Positions 11,490 through 24,700 of a stretch of DNA of 64,000 nt are shown here, piece after piece (the first letter of the stretch is position 1; each line of letters starts with the position of its first letter). Position numbers and translations under genes: made by a program. The DNA comes from Membranipora membranacea (Eukaryota > Bryozoa > Gymnolaemata > Cheilostomatida > Membraniporidae): NCBI GenBank assembly GCA_914767715.1, contig OU612074.1, positions 11,194,062 through 11,258,061 on the forward strand, in the 5' to 3' direction. The notes beneath the pieces were generated by a model. That model saw only the letters and a list, made by a program, of their open reading frames with translations. It searched no databases and had not been told where the DNA came from.

Positions 11490-12185
11490 TTCGTCCAGCT
11501 TTAGCTCTTGTCCGTCCATGTCCGTCTGTTCGGCAACATTGGGAATTTTGCCATGCCCATCTTTTGTCCTCCTTTTTATGCTGTCCGTCCAATCAAAGAG
11601 TTAGAGACTCTAACTCTTTGGTCCAATGTCCGTCCATATTTGTCGAATGATCGTCCATGTCCATCCATCGAGCAAAGTTGGACAGACTTCTATGCCCATC
11701 CCTGTCCATCTTCTTATGATTTTGTTTGCCCATGTCTATCAACCGGACATCCTTGGACAATTTTCAATGCCTGTTTTTTTCCATCCTTTCATGCTGTTTG
11801 CCCAATGGCCGCCAATATTCGTGCAATTTTCATCCATTGGTTAATGTCGGACAAATTTCCATGCCCAATCCTGACAATATGTTTTGTCCGTCCGATACCC
11901 GTCCTAGTTTATCATTGTCCTTTCATTTTTGTCCAATATCAGTCATTTTTTGTCCAACGTCTGTCAATTTAAGTTGAATTTTTATGACTGTCCACTATAT
12001 TTCCATGCTCGATCCTGACAATACTTTATGTCCGTCTGAAGTCCATCCTTGTTTTTTTATTGTCCGTCTATATTTGTCCAATTTCCGTCCATGTTTGCCA
12101 AATATCAGTCATTTTTTGTCCAAAGTCTGTCAATTTAAGTTAGATGTTCAGGCGTGTCCGCTATTTTTACATGTTGGACATTGAA
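11490..12185. repeat. Degenerate tandem array rich in tgtccgtcca
   Basis: The motif tgtccgtcc/tgtccatcc recurs dozens of times. The last two large units align over blocks such as atgcccaatcctgacaat (11861) with atgctcgatcctgacaat (12005), and tgtcaatttaagtt (about 11963) with its repeat (about 12129), giving a period near 145-165 bp. Open frames across it are products of the repeat and not genes. Confidence 0.7.
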
Positions 12186-12649
12186 CTGATTTTCTAACTC
12201 ATACTGTGTCATAGCAAACGTTGATTGAGACACCATTAGGCTTACTAAGTCTGGTACTCTGGACTGAAAGTATATCGCCTGTGACATTTCAACTTCAACC
12301 TGAGGATAACGCCATGCCTTTCCTCAGATATGCTGACTAGTTCATATCGAGCATTGCTCATCAAGCGGTGATAGATTTTGTCAATCAGTTAAGAAGCTAG
12401 TATTCTTGATGTGATACCCCATGGCCTATACGCGGTATTTTTATGGCGTTTCTATTCCATTCACTCATTTGTAGCACAGGAGTCATTGTAGTAGGATGTG
12501 CTTCCTGACACTAACAGTTACTTAGTGCTAAGGGTTTGTATTTGTTCTTCCATTAAAGAAAGAAATTATTCTGACAGCATGTTTGTCTGATACCTTTGCA
12601 GCACATTGCTGACAGTTGGAATTGTAGCAATGCTTTCCAGCGCTCCTCA

Positions 12650-13230
12650 TTAGCAGTTTTAATCATTTAAGATATGTGAATGTCTAAACAAAACTTGATT
12701 GCCAAATAGAAATGAATTTTGATACAAACAGGGGAAACATGTGGCTTGTCTTAGTTTATTGCTCAGCTGTGCGTCATAACCTTTTGTTTGTTGCACATAA
12801 TCCAGTGAGAACTGTGTTGTAGTAGATCCTCGTCTATATGTCCATGCAATTATTCAGTTCCCACACATATCTAACACTGATGCTGAGAGTTCCTAATTGC
12901 CAGTTTCAGCTGAAATAGCATACTTTCTAAGATTTTTGACACATTGGCAGTTTAGAAATCAGATATGCGAGTGCTAAACAAAATCCGGTTACCCAATAGG
13001 ACTGAAAAAGTAGTATAAACAGGGAAAGTATGTGGCTTGTCTTAGTTTATGGCTCGACTGTGCGTCATAAGCTTATCAGTGAAATACTAAATTTAGCTTA
13101 TGCTTGTTACTTCAAATGTTGAGTACCTGCTGATAAGCTTTAAGTATATCAACAAATTGCTTAAATTATATAACAAGCGTTACCCTGACATTGTCATCAT
13201 TCGCTCATTCTGAAACTGATATCCACACTG
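12650..13230. repeat. Interspersed repeat, two direct units; inverted copy at 42120-42540
   Basis: The block with acatgtggcttgtcttag and gtgcgtcataa occurs at about 12660-12800 and again at about 12950-13080. The second unit plus its flank (ttacttcaaatgttgagtacc) matches the reverse complement of 42120-42360. It may be the 5' continuation of the copy A/copy C duplication or a separate repeat family. Confidence 0.65.
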
Positions 13231-13849
13231 GTAGGTTTAATGATTGATGGACGATTACTAGTCAAGACTGAGTACATCATTTATAAGTCTGATAAAGCAT
13301 TGATTGAACGAGGTAATGGATGAGTACATTGAGTTACAGTAAGGGAGTCATGTATTCAATCATCTGTTGTTTGGAGCGTTTTCCGTGTAAACCTATATTG
13401 GTATATGATACTTGGTACTTTAGTATGCTGCATTACAAAACTTGTAAGCAATGTAACAGATTACCTAATCTTATGTGTTTAGCTATAGGTGCCTTCAATT
13501 CATATTCATATTCAATATGAGGTTGGAGATTTAGAAAGAGTTTCTCAGCACATCATACCTTTATTGTTATAAGTTCTCGAAATCTCTTGGGAGGGGAATA
13601 GTTGGTCACCACAGTTCTAATACAAAAGAAGCTTTTTCGTTATTTTGAAATCTTGAATCTCCATTTGATTGTTCTCTCAGAGAGAAAAGGCTGACTTAGA
13701 CGCACTTTCAACTGCGTGAGTGGATTAAGCATACTGTCCCTGTCCGACAGAGAAAATATCAACACAATAGCAAGTCATCCATTTAAATTGTCATCTTATC
13801 ATGGATGATACTTATCGACAGGGCACTCTGTCACAATGCGGTTGTGCAA

Positions 13850-14000
13850 CAATCGGTGTGCATCGCGATAAGAGGACTGAGCATTAACTGTGTCACTGTG
13901 TCACTACGCCAACAAGACACTCTGTCACAATATAGTTGTGTCACAAAGCATTGAATGTGTCGCTGTGTCATTGCGTCACAGTGTCACTGTGTCACAAATG
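13850..14000. repeat. Minisatellite with tgtcac core
   Basis: Repeated ctgtgtcac/gcgtcacagtgtcac units form a degenerate array in the intron between decayed exons 9 and 10 of copy A. I see no coding content. Confidence 0.6.
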
Positions 14001-14670
14001 AATTAGTACACTACCAAAAGACAAAGCAATATATTGTCTGGCAACCCGCTTTACAGCAGAATGCAATATTTTTTACACAGATTAAACATAGAAATTATCC
14101 ACCTGCATGCTCATCCATGAAGTATTTATTCCCAGAACTTTACCAGGCCAATAAGATACCACTTGCAAATACTTTTACTTTTCCAAATAGACTAAAAATA
14201 AATATTTTCATTGTCAGGAGACATTGAGCAGTAGAAGTCATTAACTTTTACAGTTCTCCAAAGCTTTTTGCCTTCATCTTTCAGTAGGCTTCAATCATGA
14301 CAACACTGTGTCAGATGATCGAGAAACCCTGAATCTTGAGTTCCCATACCATATTGATTCCAATTATTTGCAGACAAATAAGAATTAAAGATTGTTGGCT
14401 AACTTGTAAGGAAGAGAAACTTGAGCATCTCGAGAGAACCGTAAACCAAAATGAAGACTACACATGACAGGTACCATTTTCTGACTGTACCAATATAATC
14501 TGGAGTAGTAGTTTACTTTCCATGTTACCTGGCTCGTATCCTATCACGGCCGTATTATTAATTTATTAAAATATATCTTAGTGGTTTAACGTTCATTCTA
14601 AAATGATCGGCCCATGGGACGTTTCCTGTATAATAAAAAATGTCAAAAAACGTAATGAAATCACATTTAA

Positions 14671-15119
14671 ACTACTGCTAAAACAGCTGGGCTTTGCCCA
14701 GCAGAGCCACTAGTCAAACATTTAAATAGAGAGTTGTAGCATCAAAACATCTAGCCAGTAGCTTTGCATGGAGTTTTATGAACTCTAAAAATGTAGGCAG
14801 TGTGTTCTTCCCCAGCCATCCGTCATTAGTGATGACAAGAGTAGACACTGACCAATCAGGTGCCATAAAAATCTAGCTGAGATCCAACGCTAATAAAAGT
14901 AAAGGATCTCAGCTAAATTTTAAAGGCACCTGGTTGGTCAGTGTCAAATTTTGTCATCACTAATGGTGGATGGCTGGGGAAGAAGATACTCCCTACTTTT
15001 TGAGAGCTCATATAAATTCATGCAAAGCTACTGGCTAGATTTCTTGATGTCACAACTCTCTATATAAAATTTGGTGACTGGTGGCTCTGCTGGACAAAGC
15101 CCAGCTGTGGCAGCAGTGG
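14671..15119. mobile_element. MITE with about 200-bp inverted arms, flanked by TTAA
   Basis: The left arm (acagctgggctttgcccagc ... gatccaacgct) is matched in reverse by the right arm ending cccagctgtggcagcagtgg, with the fold centre near 14900. TTAA at 14667-14670 and 15120-15123 could be the target duplication typical of piggyBac-type elements. It has no coding capacity. Copy C lacks it at the matching place, so it inserted after the duplication. Confidence 0.75.
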
Positions 15120-17278
15120 TTAAAACTTGAAAGGAATTGTCTCGCTGTCATAATAGGTAGTCTAAGCTTTGTCTTCACTTCCTCCTCTAGAGTAACTCAG
15201 CATCACTTAGATAATTATATGGTCCTAGTTAGTAACTAATCCAAAACAGAAAATTTATAAATGTGAAGAAAATAAATGCATGATAACGAGCTCTTGCGTT
15301 ACAGCATTAACGGTTTGATGTTACAGTTTTTTGTCCGGGTTTTCAGATTGTTTCATCAGGTTTGTCAAGCAAGATCTATTTAATATTACTCTGTCTCAAT
15401 AGAACTTGTATGCGATTGACATTAAATTTCCTTTTCACAATTCAAGACTAATTATTACTGAGCTCAATTTTGTCTAATGTAATGATTAATGTCCCATAGA
15501 CATTGTCACAACAACCTCCAGTTTACTAGGGCACCCATCATCTTTTCAATCAGAATTGCATTATCATCAAAGAGAAGATCTGAAGTAAAATCAGAAGAAA
15601 CCCTTTCAGATGCAAAACATTACGTTTCTACCAGGCAATGTCTATTACCACCATAAATCATGCAGCCATTGTGATAATGAAATTTTGCGATAAATTGTGA
15701 TGATTCACTAATCATTACCTTATTCGAGACATTGGACTCAGGGTGTTTTTAATAGATGCCAAATGCCATAGGCATTTACTAACTTGCACACCTGCATTCT
15801 GCAAGTTGTGTTGACAGTGATACTATTAGGAATGGAGTTTCAATCTTCTAACAGTTATGTGTTTGAACCTATACCTATGTTTATTCTTAGTGCTAGAATG
15901 AGCTCTCTTGGTATACGCAAAGCTCGCAAAGGACATTTGACAGAAACTGCTGAGCAAGTAGTACTAAAGAAGAGGGGCAGAAGATCAGCACTGACATCAG
16001 ATGACACTGGAATAATACTCGAGCTGAGGAAGACTCGCGCCAGAAAATCTAGATCTTTCGCAAAGGTATGTTACAGATAAATCAGATATCTATTCTAGTA
16101 GCAGACCAAGTGATCCAAATGATATGGCAGTGGATGGTCAATAATCTATACTATGTCATATAAGCCAGCACTTCAAGAATTTGACATTTTTGAGGGATGT
16201 GTCGGAGTGTGCTGTCTTCTGAGAGGGCTTGCTGAAAGAACCGATTGGACTTCCGTTCGGCTATGCTTTTGTACCTGTACGTTTGAGCTAAGGATATTTA
16301 AAACCTGCGAGTTTTTTATATCATGTATACATCAATATAGCGTGGAAGAGGACAGCCCAGTAAGATCGCGAAATCTAAGCTGACCCCTCAGGAGTCAGCA
16401 AAGAGATTACGTAACTCCGCCAGCTTTGTGACAACAGATGACAGTTCTGCAGCATCACGTATTTCTCTTACATATACTCCTAGTCAACTGTGAGTAATTA
16501 CTACAACAAAATACACATACCGATACTTACCTCGTTTTAGTGAGGGAATATAAGGTGGATAAATATGTTTCTCTACAGTATTCTCTCACCTCCAGTTACT
16601 CAATCCCTACGTTGAGTGACTATAAGTCTGACGTTGAACACATCATGGTTTTAAATCATGTATAGATTGCAAATTTGTGTTGCTAGAGATATTTTTTTCC
16701 TTTCATCGATGAGACCAAACACTGTTGTCCCATTTGATGGAATTGCCCTATACCCCGTGGATGGATCTGGTTTTGACTGTTGTACCATTGTTATCCTATA
16801 ACTTGTAACGCAGATCAGAGTTTTGAAACATGGGCTTAGAACCGCTCCCAATTAGGAGGGCATACAAAACCTAAACTGATAATACCGCCAACCATCAAGG
16901 ATATTGGCATCCCCTAACATTTTTTCTCAACTACAACCCTGCGCGGTGTCATTCAAAAAATGATACTCAAAATTTGTTTATAGCTTGGGATTTGTATTTA
17001 TTCATGAGTTGATGCTCTTCCTACCATAAGGGAAAACAACTCCAAACATCAAACTCAACCTTGAACCGTTCACTATATCAGGATTAGTTGAGTACAGAAT
17101 GTAACCACGAGATAATCCCTCAGCTGAAACAAATTCGATTATTCATTGTAGAGATGTGGAAGCAAAATCCGAAAGTAGATCTTACAAAGAGCCAACAAAG
17201 ACAGCTCCGAGGACGAAAACTAAGACGATGAAATCCACAAAAACTAGGGCTCATGCAGTAAAAAGTATCAAGACTTGA

Positions 17279-18797
17279 TGATCCCTTGGACACCAAAACA
17301 CTATGATCGCAGTCAGTTGAATTTCCCCAATCCAAATACACACCAGAGATTCACCCTACAATCCACCAACAGTAAACTCTAGTCCATTTACAAGTCATAT
17401 TATATTTTGTTCTCAAACACTTTGTTTCGTTAGAATAGTTTTGACCTGTTATCTATCTTCTTGGATACATCTGAAGTTTTTTGTTTCAGTTGAATCTTTG
17501 TTATCTCACCTTAACAAAGAACTTCTTTGATGCTTATAAGCTTGTAAATATTAAACATTGAATTCTTTCTATAGTGAGTGCAAACAAAATTTTATGAATC
17601 ATATTGTTAAGATATTTCCATAGGAATGTATGCAGCAACCGACGATGCTTGATAATTTACAGAGTTGTCCCTTCTTGTAAAATGAGAAGACAATCCTGAA
17701 GAGGATCTATAATATACATACTTGTGTACTATACTATACTTCACTGTAACTAAAACTAATATCATTTTTCATTTCATTTGGCTGATTAAAGCAAATATCA
17801 TTTATTATTACAGTCATTATTGTTTGACAGTGATTGATAAATTGACTAAGGTTAGTAATCAGTGAGAACTTTAACTTGATAGCTCTACAGAGCATTCAGT
17901 TTTGTAAGCAACAAGCAAGAGCTACTTTTTCTGAACAAGTTACATACCAATAAAAAGAGCAAACTAATTGGCTAACATATTCAAACTAGTTCTCAGCAGC
18001 AGCAGCTTTCTAATATTTAATTTACAAATTATCGGATAATGAGGGGATTGTCTTTCAACTTCGATACCATCCAAGACACAGTAAGCATCATGCTCATGTT
18101 AGCATGTTAGCATGTTCTTAGGCTTGTAGAATATATAATTTGATAGCAATAATATGTTTCTTGCTGTTACTGCAAAACCTTTAGTCCATGGCCTAATTTC
18201 ACTTTTTTCACTTTCATTTACAAACCTGGTTTAGAATTCGATCATTCAACAGCAAGTTATTAGCCGTCCACCCCTGAAAACCATACTTTCAATAGAAGTT
18301 ATTGTTATTTTTATTATGTTTGCACAACACAGATGGTATATGAGTGTAGAAAATTGATATACCAATATGTTGGTAGTCATTGTCAAAATACTTACTCTCT
18401 GTTACAAACGCTTATCCAGGGCATTAACATACTTCTATTAGCCCTTCCGTATGATTATGGGATGCCTGTAGGTCAACTACAGTTTATGATACTTTCAAGA
18501 ATTCACTTGTCCCTTTATTTGTGAAAAAATCAAATAAATCAAGATATCACTCATATCCAGGCCTATCTCAAATTTTTGAGGGGGGCCTGTTCATATGTCA
18601 ATTAGGTGCTGAAAATACAACCCACATAAAAAGCCATAGTTTTGACTGTAAAATATATAATTCGATAGTAATGACAATATGTGATCTGGATCTTATGCTG
18701 TTTGCTGATTGATTGTTATCATAATCGGTGATGTGAATTTGGAAGTGCATTACGTCTGATACTGGGCAGCAATCACATTATTATTGTTTAACAATAA
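17279..18797. other. Spacer between copy A and gene B 3' ends
   Basis: The two related genes converge here. I see no coding feature; the sequence is AT-rich with no clear repeat. Confidence 0.5.
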
Positions 18798-21700
18798 TCA
18801 AAGTCTGTTACTCTTGACAGCACGGGCTCCAATGTTTGTGGATGGTGATTGTCTCATCTTCAGTTTCGGCGGTTTAGATGAGGTCTTAGTTGGTCTTGTT
18901 CGATATCTACCAACGGATTGTGATCCAAGCTCTCTGTAAAAAAAATGAGATTACTTCGGATGTCGTTCATTCACTGTTTACAGTAAATCATTATATCGTT
19001 TATATAATTTACTCAATTTGCAAACTTTATTTAAGACATCTTACTGTAAAACATGAATAAGCCTCAACGGAAATTGAGAACTGATAATAACAAATTGCCC
19101 TTGCTTCAACTTTTAATCTTCACTTAAAAAACAGACACATAACATAAACCGTAGTAAAACATATTATATAGACATATATATGACAATCATTTATCATCTT
19201 CCTTTTGAAAGTTAATTATCTTGAATAAGCGTAGCAGCAATTTACAGCAAAAGGGTGTTGGATGTTTGGAGTTGCAATCCCTATTTTCAGAGGAGTAATT
19301 TATAGCAATGTTTAAGCAGACACATATATATAATGTAGATATATAGATATACAGCAGTAAAACTTATATTAATGCATAAAGAGCAGTTCTTCATCATTTA
19401 CTATTTCTACAGCAATAATGAGTGAGCCTATCAGCAGTTGGTAGAAGCTCAAATGATGAGATCAGATTGTAAAGAGCAATATTTGAATATTCAAATTATG
19501 ATAGCGACCTTTGACTGAGACTTTCAGTAGATGATTGAGAATAATTCTGTGAGCTAGAAGATTGGGCAAATTAAAACATCAATTTAAGTAGTATTCTCAG
19601 ATTTATATTGGACCTTTACGTATCTCAAGATGCCTGTGGATTGAAGCTTATCATTAGTCACTTTTTAACTTAATCATCACCTTTGAACATGAATTTGAAG
19701 TGTGAGAACTTCTTTGTAGCTATGAACTTTAGTGAGTACTACTAAGGCTATAGCTCTGTCTATAAAATAAGGGCTCAAATGACTATTATACCAAAATCAT
19801 ACTTGAAGACCCTTCATACCATTACTAAAACAAGGCATGTTTGACACATGTACATGACACAGTAACTACTCACAATTGACTTGGAGTAGATTGAAGGGTA
19901 ATACTTGATGCTACTGAACTTTCATCTGTTGTCACATAGCTGGCTGAGTTACGTAATCTCATCGGTGACTCCTGAGGAGTAAGTTTCGATTTGGTGCTCC
20001 TACTAGGCTGTCCTCTCCCATGCTATGTAGATTTGAATACAAACACACTGTTCACGGATTTTTAATATTGGTACATGAGTACTCCATCAAAGATGAATTT
20101 TCTCTAAAGCAGTTATTGCATTCAGTTTCAGCCTCACAAACTTTCATGTGTGTACTATATCCGTAGTTACGGTTTACATGGAATTATGCAAATTAGTATT
20201 TAACATTAGCTCAATGTATTTCCACCTTCCCATCTGATCTGATACGAGAAAGGACAATATTATTGATCACTTAAATTATCCAGATGTACCCATGTACTTT
20301 ATAATAAAGCTAGACAAGACACCATATACAGCTGAAGATAGGCACTTAATTGTTGGGCAACGTAACGACATTCGAAGGTGTAGAAGCAAAATTTTTAAGC
20401 CTAGAATTAGTATCATATAACTGTTTAGGACAAGCTTCTATATCTATTGTAATGTTTAAACTCAAATTCGATCAAAATTGAACGAGTTATCGACAAAGAA
20501 CCTGGATTTTGAACAGTAAATTAATGATAGCATCATTGCTTCTACACCTTACAATGTCGTTACGCCGCCAACAATTAAATTCCTCAGTGCCTCAATGCTA
20601 ATGCTCCATATAGTGTAAAGTGTATTATCAAGTCATGGATGTACCAAAAATGCAAATAATACTGCAACTGAAAGAACTTCGAACCAAATTGTCAATTCTG
20701 TTGTAACTAATGAGTACGAACACCGTTACAAAACAAAAAATATGAAATGGGAAGAGAAAGTTGACTTGTCTTCATTACCTGGTAGTTCCAGTAGGGGTTC
20801 AAACCAATTATGTTTTTACGACCCATCTATCATTCAAAACATACAAATAAAGAAATTTGACAACATCCTTAAACCATGAGCCTTTCTATACAGTTAAATA
20901 CTAATCACATTATGAGTGTTATATTATCTGAAACAAACCTTTAGAAAGGTTGATTTCGATTTCTCAGTGCGGGTCTTTCTAAGCTCTACTACTACTCCAG
21001 TATCATCTGCTGACAGTGCTGAACGTTTTTCCCTTTTCCTTATTACAGCTAATTTACCAGGTCCTCTACGATTGTTGCGTATTCTAGTAGTAAGAACAAG
21101 CATAGGTTTAAAGTTCTATCTGATTTTTAGAGTGAAACTCCATTCATGCTATTTGTATCACTAGGAACCAGACTCTCTGAATGCAAACAGGTTTTCAAAA
21201 TGCAAACATGCAAGTGAATAGCCTAAGGGTTAAAGCTTATTCCTCAAATTTATACTATACTATATACTAAATTTAAAATTGACAAAGTCAAACAACGATA
21301 CCTGTCTTGGGTAGTTTTCATTTGCGCTTTGACGCCAAATGTGTCCCAGAGATCTCGAACATTTTCCTTAAATGGTTTAACAACAATCTTTGGGAACTTC
21401 AGTACTCGATTTGTCTGCAAATCATAACTGCCAATGAGTTACGAAAAATCAAGTTTGAGGCAAATCAACCAGACATGGGCAGAAAGTCTATTTGTCAAAA
21501 CCAGCTACGTTTTAGTTTGTTGTTGACTTTTTTCACTCGGTCTTATTACAAACTTTGTTTCTTATATATGGACCGAGCCATCGCCTGTAAGGGATATGAA
21601 GATGTAATTGTGTAAGTATTTCAATGGAAAATGTCTTATTGTCACAACTGCACAGTGTCACAGTTAATAGGTGACTCGGTGATAAATTAAATAAAAAAAT

Positions 21701-24700
21701 AGAGTAATGAATACAGTGACAAGGGCTACCATGATGGAAAAGGGATGTGTAGATTCAATATCATTATCATTTGACCAAAGAGTTGGAGCTGGAGTTGACT
21801 CTAACTTGATTTGAAATAATAGGGAGACAATATTGATGGAAATCATTGGCATAGTTCCACAAGTATTCTAAAAGGAATTAAGAGGAACACCCACAGTACC
21901 TTAGTGATAGAGTTATTCAATGACTCAAAAAACTTTGTGGGTTTGACAGTGTATAAAAGTAAATAATAATATTTGTTCCAACAGCATTCTGGCATTATTA
22001 TTGATACCTTTTTACTGTGCTGATATTTTCTCTGACCCACAAGAACAGTAAATTTTATCCGCTCACGCTCGAGTGCGCTGTGCTTCTCATAATCAGTCAG
22101 CCATTTCACTCCCAGGAAACAGTCAAACGGAGATTCAAACCTACAAGTTGTGAACAGATTTTTCTTGTATTTTTGAGAAAGTACATCCTATGTCATTCAG
22201 GATATGAGCTCCTGACTAATTCTTTCTCTTGAGTGTCAAGTATAAAGATTAGTACTTTTCCAAACAATTGATACCTAGTAGCTTACACTGGATCAAGGAG
22301 AGCGATTGACTCCCTTACTGCAATTTCATCATCAGAAAAGCTACATCATTAGGTCAATTCAATTTCTATATATGTGTGTTTGTTTCAGTTGAAACCAGAT
22401 AAGGAGACAAACCTGTTTGCTTGCAGAGATCTGCGAACTGGTTTAAGATTATCAAGGATATGATTATTCTTTTCCTCCAGAGTTGACCAGAAGGGAGTAG
22501 GCCTAAAACTGATCCCTGGTTTTGTATATGAGCTGAACATAGCCTTCATATCGTTCACTTCAGACTGAGTTCGGGGGAAGGATCTATAATTTAAGAAGTT
22601 ACAGAGCTACCAAATCAAAATTGCTTCAATACATTGATGCTAACCTCCTTCCTACTAACAGACTAGCTGGATGGAAACTTACATGCACCAAGCACAACAT
22701 TTTTCCAACAGCATATCCAAGCTTGGATTTGCTGCTCTCTTTGGATACTTTTTGTTGGCAATCATAAGACTATAAATGGGCTTAAAAGTTCAAACAATTA
22801 AATCATTTTATAACAAAATATAGAAATAAGGTAGTGCAATATATATTCCGTTGTCAATTGAAGTTTAAATAGTTTTTCTGTAGTTGACTGCAACAAAGTA
22901 TAATGGCCATATATGTTACGGTTTGTCATTAAATCATGCCGACTAACCTGTATATCAATTTGGGTTCAAATCTCAGTTTGAATTCAGGCAGCTGACGAAG
23001 TGAAGATTTGAAAGATTTCTGCTTCCCATCTTCAGGTTTACTGCTTTTTCCTCCAGGTAAGTTAGGAAGCATCACTACAATAAAACCAAACACTTCATTT
23101 TATCATTATTACGAATATAGATATAATACTCATATACTGCCAAGTAAAGAAAACCCCTCTACAACCCAAGTGCTGGCAGCCATACTATTACAGGTCCTAA
23201 CTTCATAAGGCCGTATTATGATACAAATAGGTCCGTCCTATATATGCAATCATAACATCCTATAATATTAGTCTGATATGAATGAACCTGAGCTATACCA
23301 ACTTAGGAATTTCTGTCAGCACCATTTGACTGAATAGATACCAAAGTGATACTATCAGCTTCAAATTTCTTTAATTGTGTGTGTTTAGTACAGGTACAGT
23401 ACTTTGACACATTGCATGTGATAAGCAGGTTTGGAACAAACCATAATCTTTAATTTGTTTGTGTTAGGACACAGGGAGACTTTTACATTTTGTATTTGAT
23501 AAGCATACAGGCTCACGCTGGTTTTACACATACCATGATCTTTAATTGCTGATCTGTTCTGTCGAAAAAAGTTGAGCTGACGTTGTGATTTAAAATCCTT
23601 TTTCTCTTTCGCAATCACTGCCAAGACTGATTCCCATTTTCTCATTTTCTCCTTGCTCTGTCTCATGGGTAATGACCTGCGTAAAGGTTGAGTACGTCTC
23701 TGTTGAATTAAAATGCAAAATATCATTCCATAAAAAATAAATTATATTATTTTTATTTCAATGCCGTTATCATGTCGAAGCATGTTGTTTTACTCCCGCT
23801 GGTGCTTATACTTCTGAGTGGGATTGCTGCTGATAAGGGCCATACACAGTGCCATTGAATCATAACAGTAAAACATTGAGTCACAACAATGAGTCATGGC
23901 GTTGAGCCTTGACATCGAGTCATGACATTGAGCCACGAAATTGAGTCATGCTTTGAGTCATGACATTGTGGCATGACACTGTCAGCAAGAAATGACCTTG
24001 TTTCATAGAAAATAATGCATAACAAAGATTCCCAACAATATTTTGTCATATTTACTGAGCCTTAAATATTATAGACATAATATTTAATTACTAGAACGTA
24101 AAACATACTTTTTGAATCTTGAACCTCAACAATTCTATCTTTTGTTTACTTATAGATATATACATATAGAGAAAAAATCATGATGTTACAAAATAAAAGT
24201 CTGAATGTTGAAACTAATATGGTCATTAAATTGACATTCTGATCCTACCTCAGATCCATCCTCAGATTACTGAGCCACTTTACCTTACTCCACAGCTCGC
24301 CTCCCCTGTTCGGCTTCTCACTAAAATAAAGTTATTGGTTTGGTAATAAATCTGTGTGAACACATTCCTTTATATAATCTTCGGGATGGGGAGTGCTTGG
24401 TGCCAATTTGACACAAAATTAAAGCTGTTCAAGCCTTGGATGAAGTTTGTAAAATTTACTTGTGCCATTTCTATCAAAATGATCGATAACAACCCAATTT
24501 AGCTCCAACCATCATCATCATATTAAATGGTGAAGAAAGAATATTGTCCTATATTGAGAATTGATGTACTTTACTACCAATAAAAGTATGATAGGGTGGA
24601 AGCAGCAGGGTATATAGGGAAAAAGTAAAAATGTAGGGTAGGGAGAACTCAATCTCTCAATTTGCTTTGACTACTGGACTACAAAGCTATAAGCTTGCAA

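Larger units (their letters stand above)
13650..17278 (+). pseudogene. Copy A: partial paralogue of gene B (exons 9-13), front part decayed
   Basis: Homology to gene B runs in order on the plus strand. Exon 9 (about 13652-13774) has lost its acceptor and has an in-frame TAG. Exon 10 (14374-14470) is 16 bp short with an early TAA. Exon 11 (15897-16065), exon 12 (16341-16489) and exon 13 (17152-17278) are all open, in matching phases, with canonical splice sites and a TGA at 17276. Shared blocks include SALTSDDTGIILELRKTRAR, RGRGQPSK, KLTPQESAKRLRNSASFVTT and RAHAVKS. Introns hold the MITE 14671-15119. Flanking and intron sequence matches copy C in inverse orientation. The upstream exons 1-8 are absent. 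Either it is a dying duplicate or the last three exons are used with a new start; the sequence cannot decide. Confidence 0.75.

Noticed and set aside
11508-11972. 154-residue plus-strand frame
   Set aside because: It lies wholly in the degenerate tandem array and has overlapping frames of the same kind.
20916-21164. Plus-strand frame of 82 residues
   Set aside because: It is the antisense of gene B exon 11, which is conserved on the minus strand in three copies.
23850-23990. CRISPR-like regular array
   Set aside because: Units are short, degenerate and without spacers of constant length, and the DNA is clearly from an animal.
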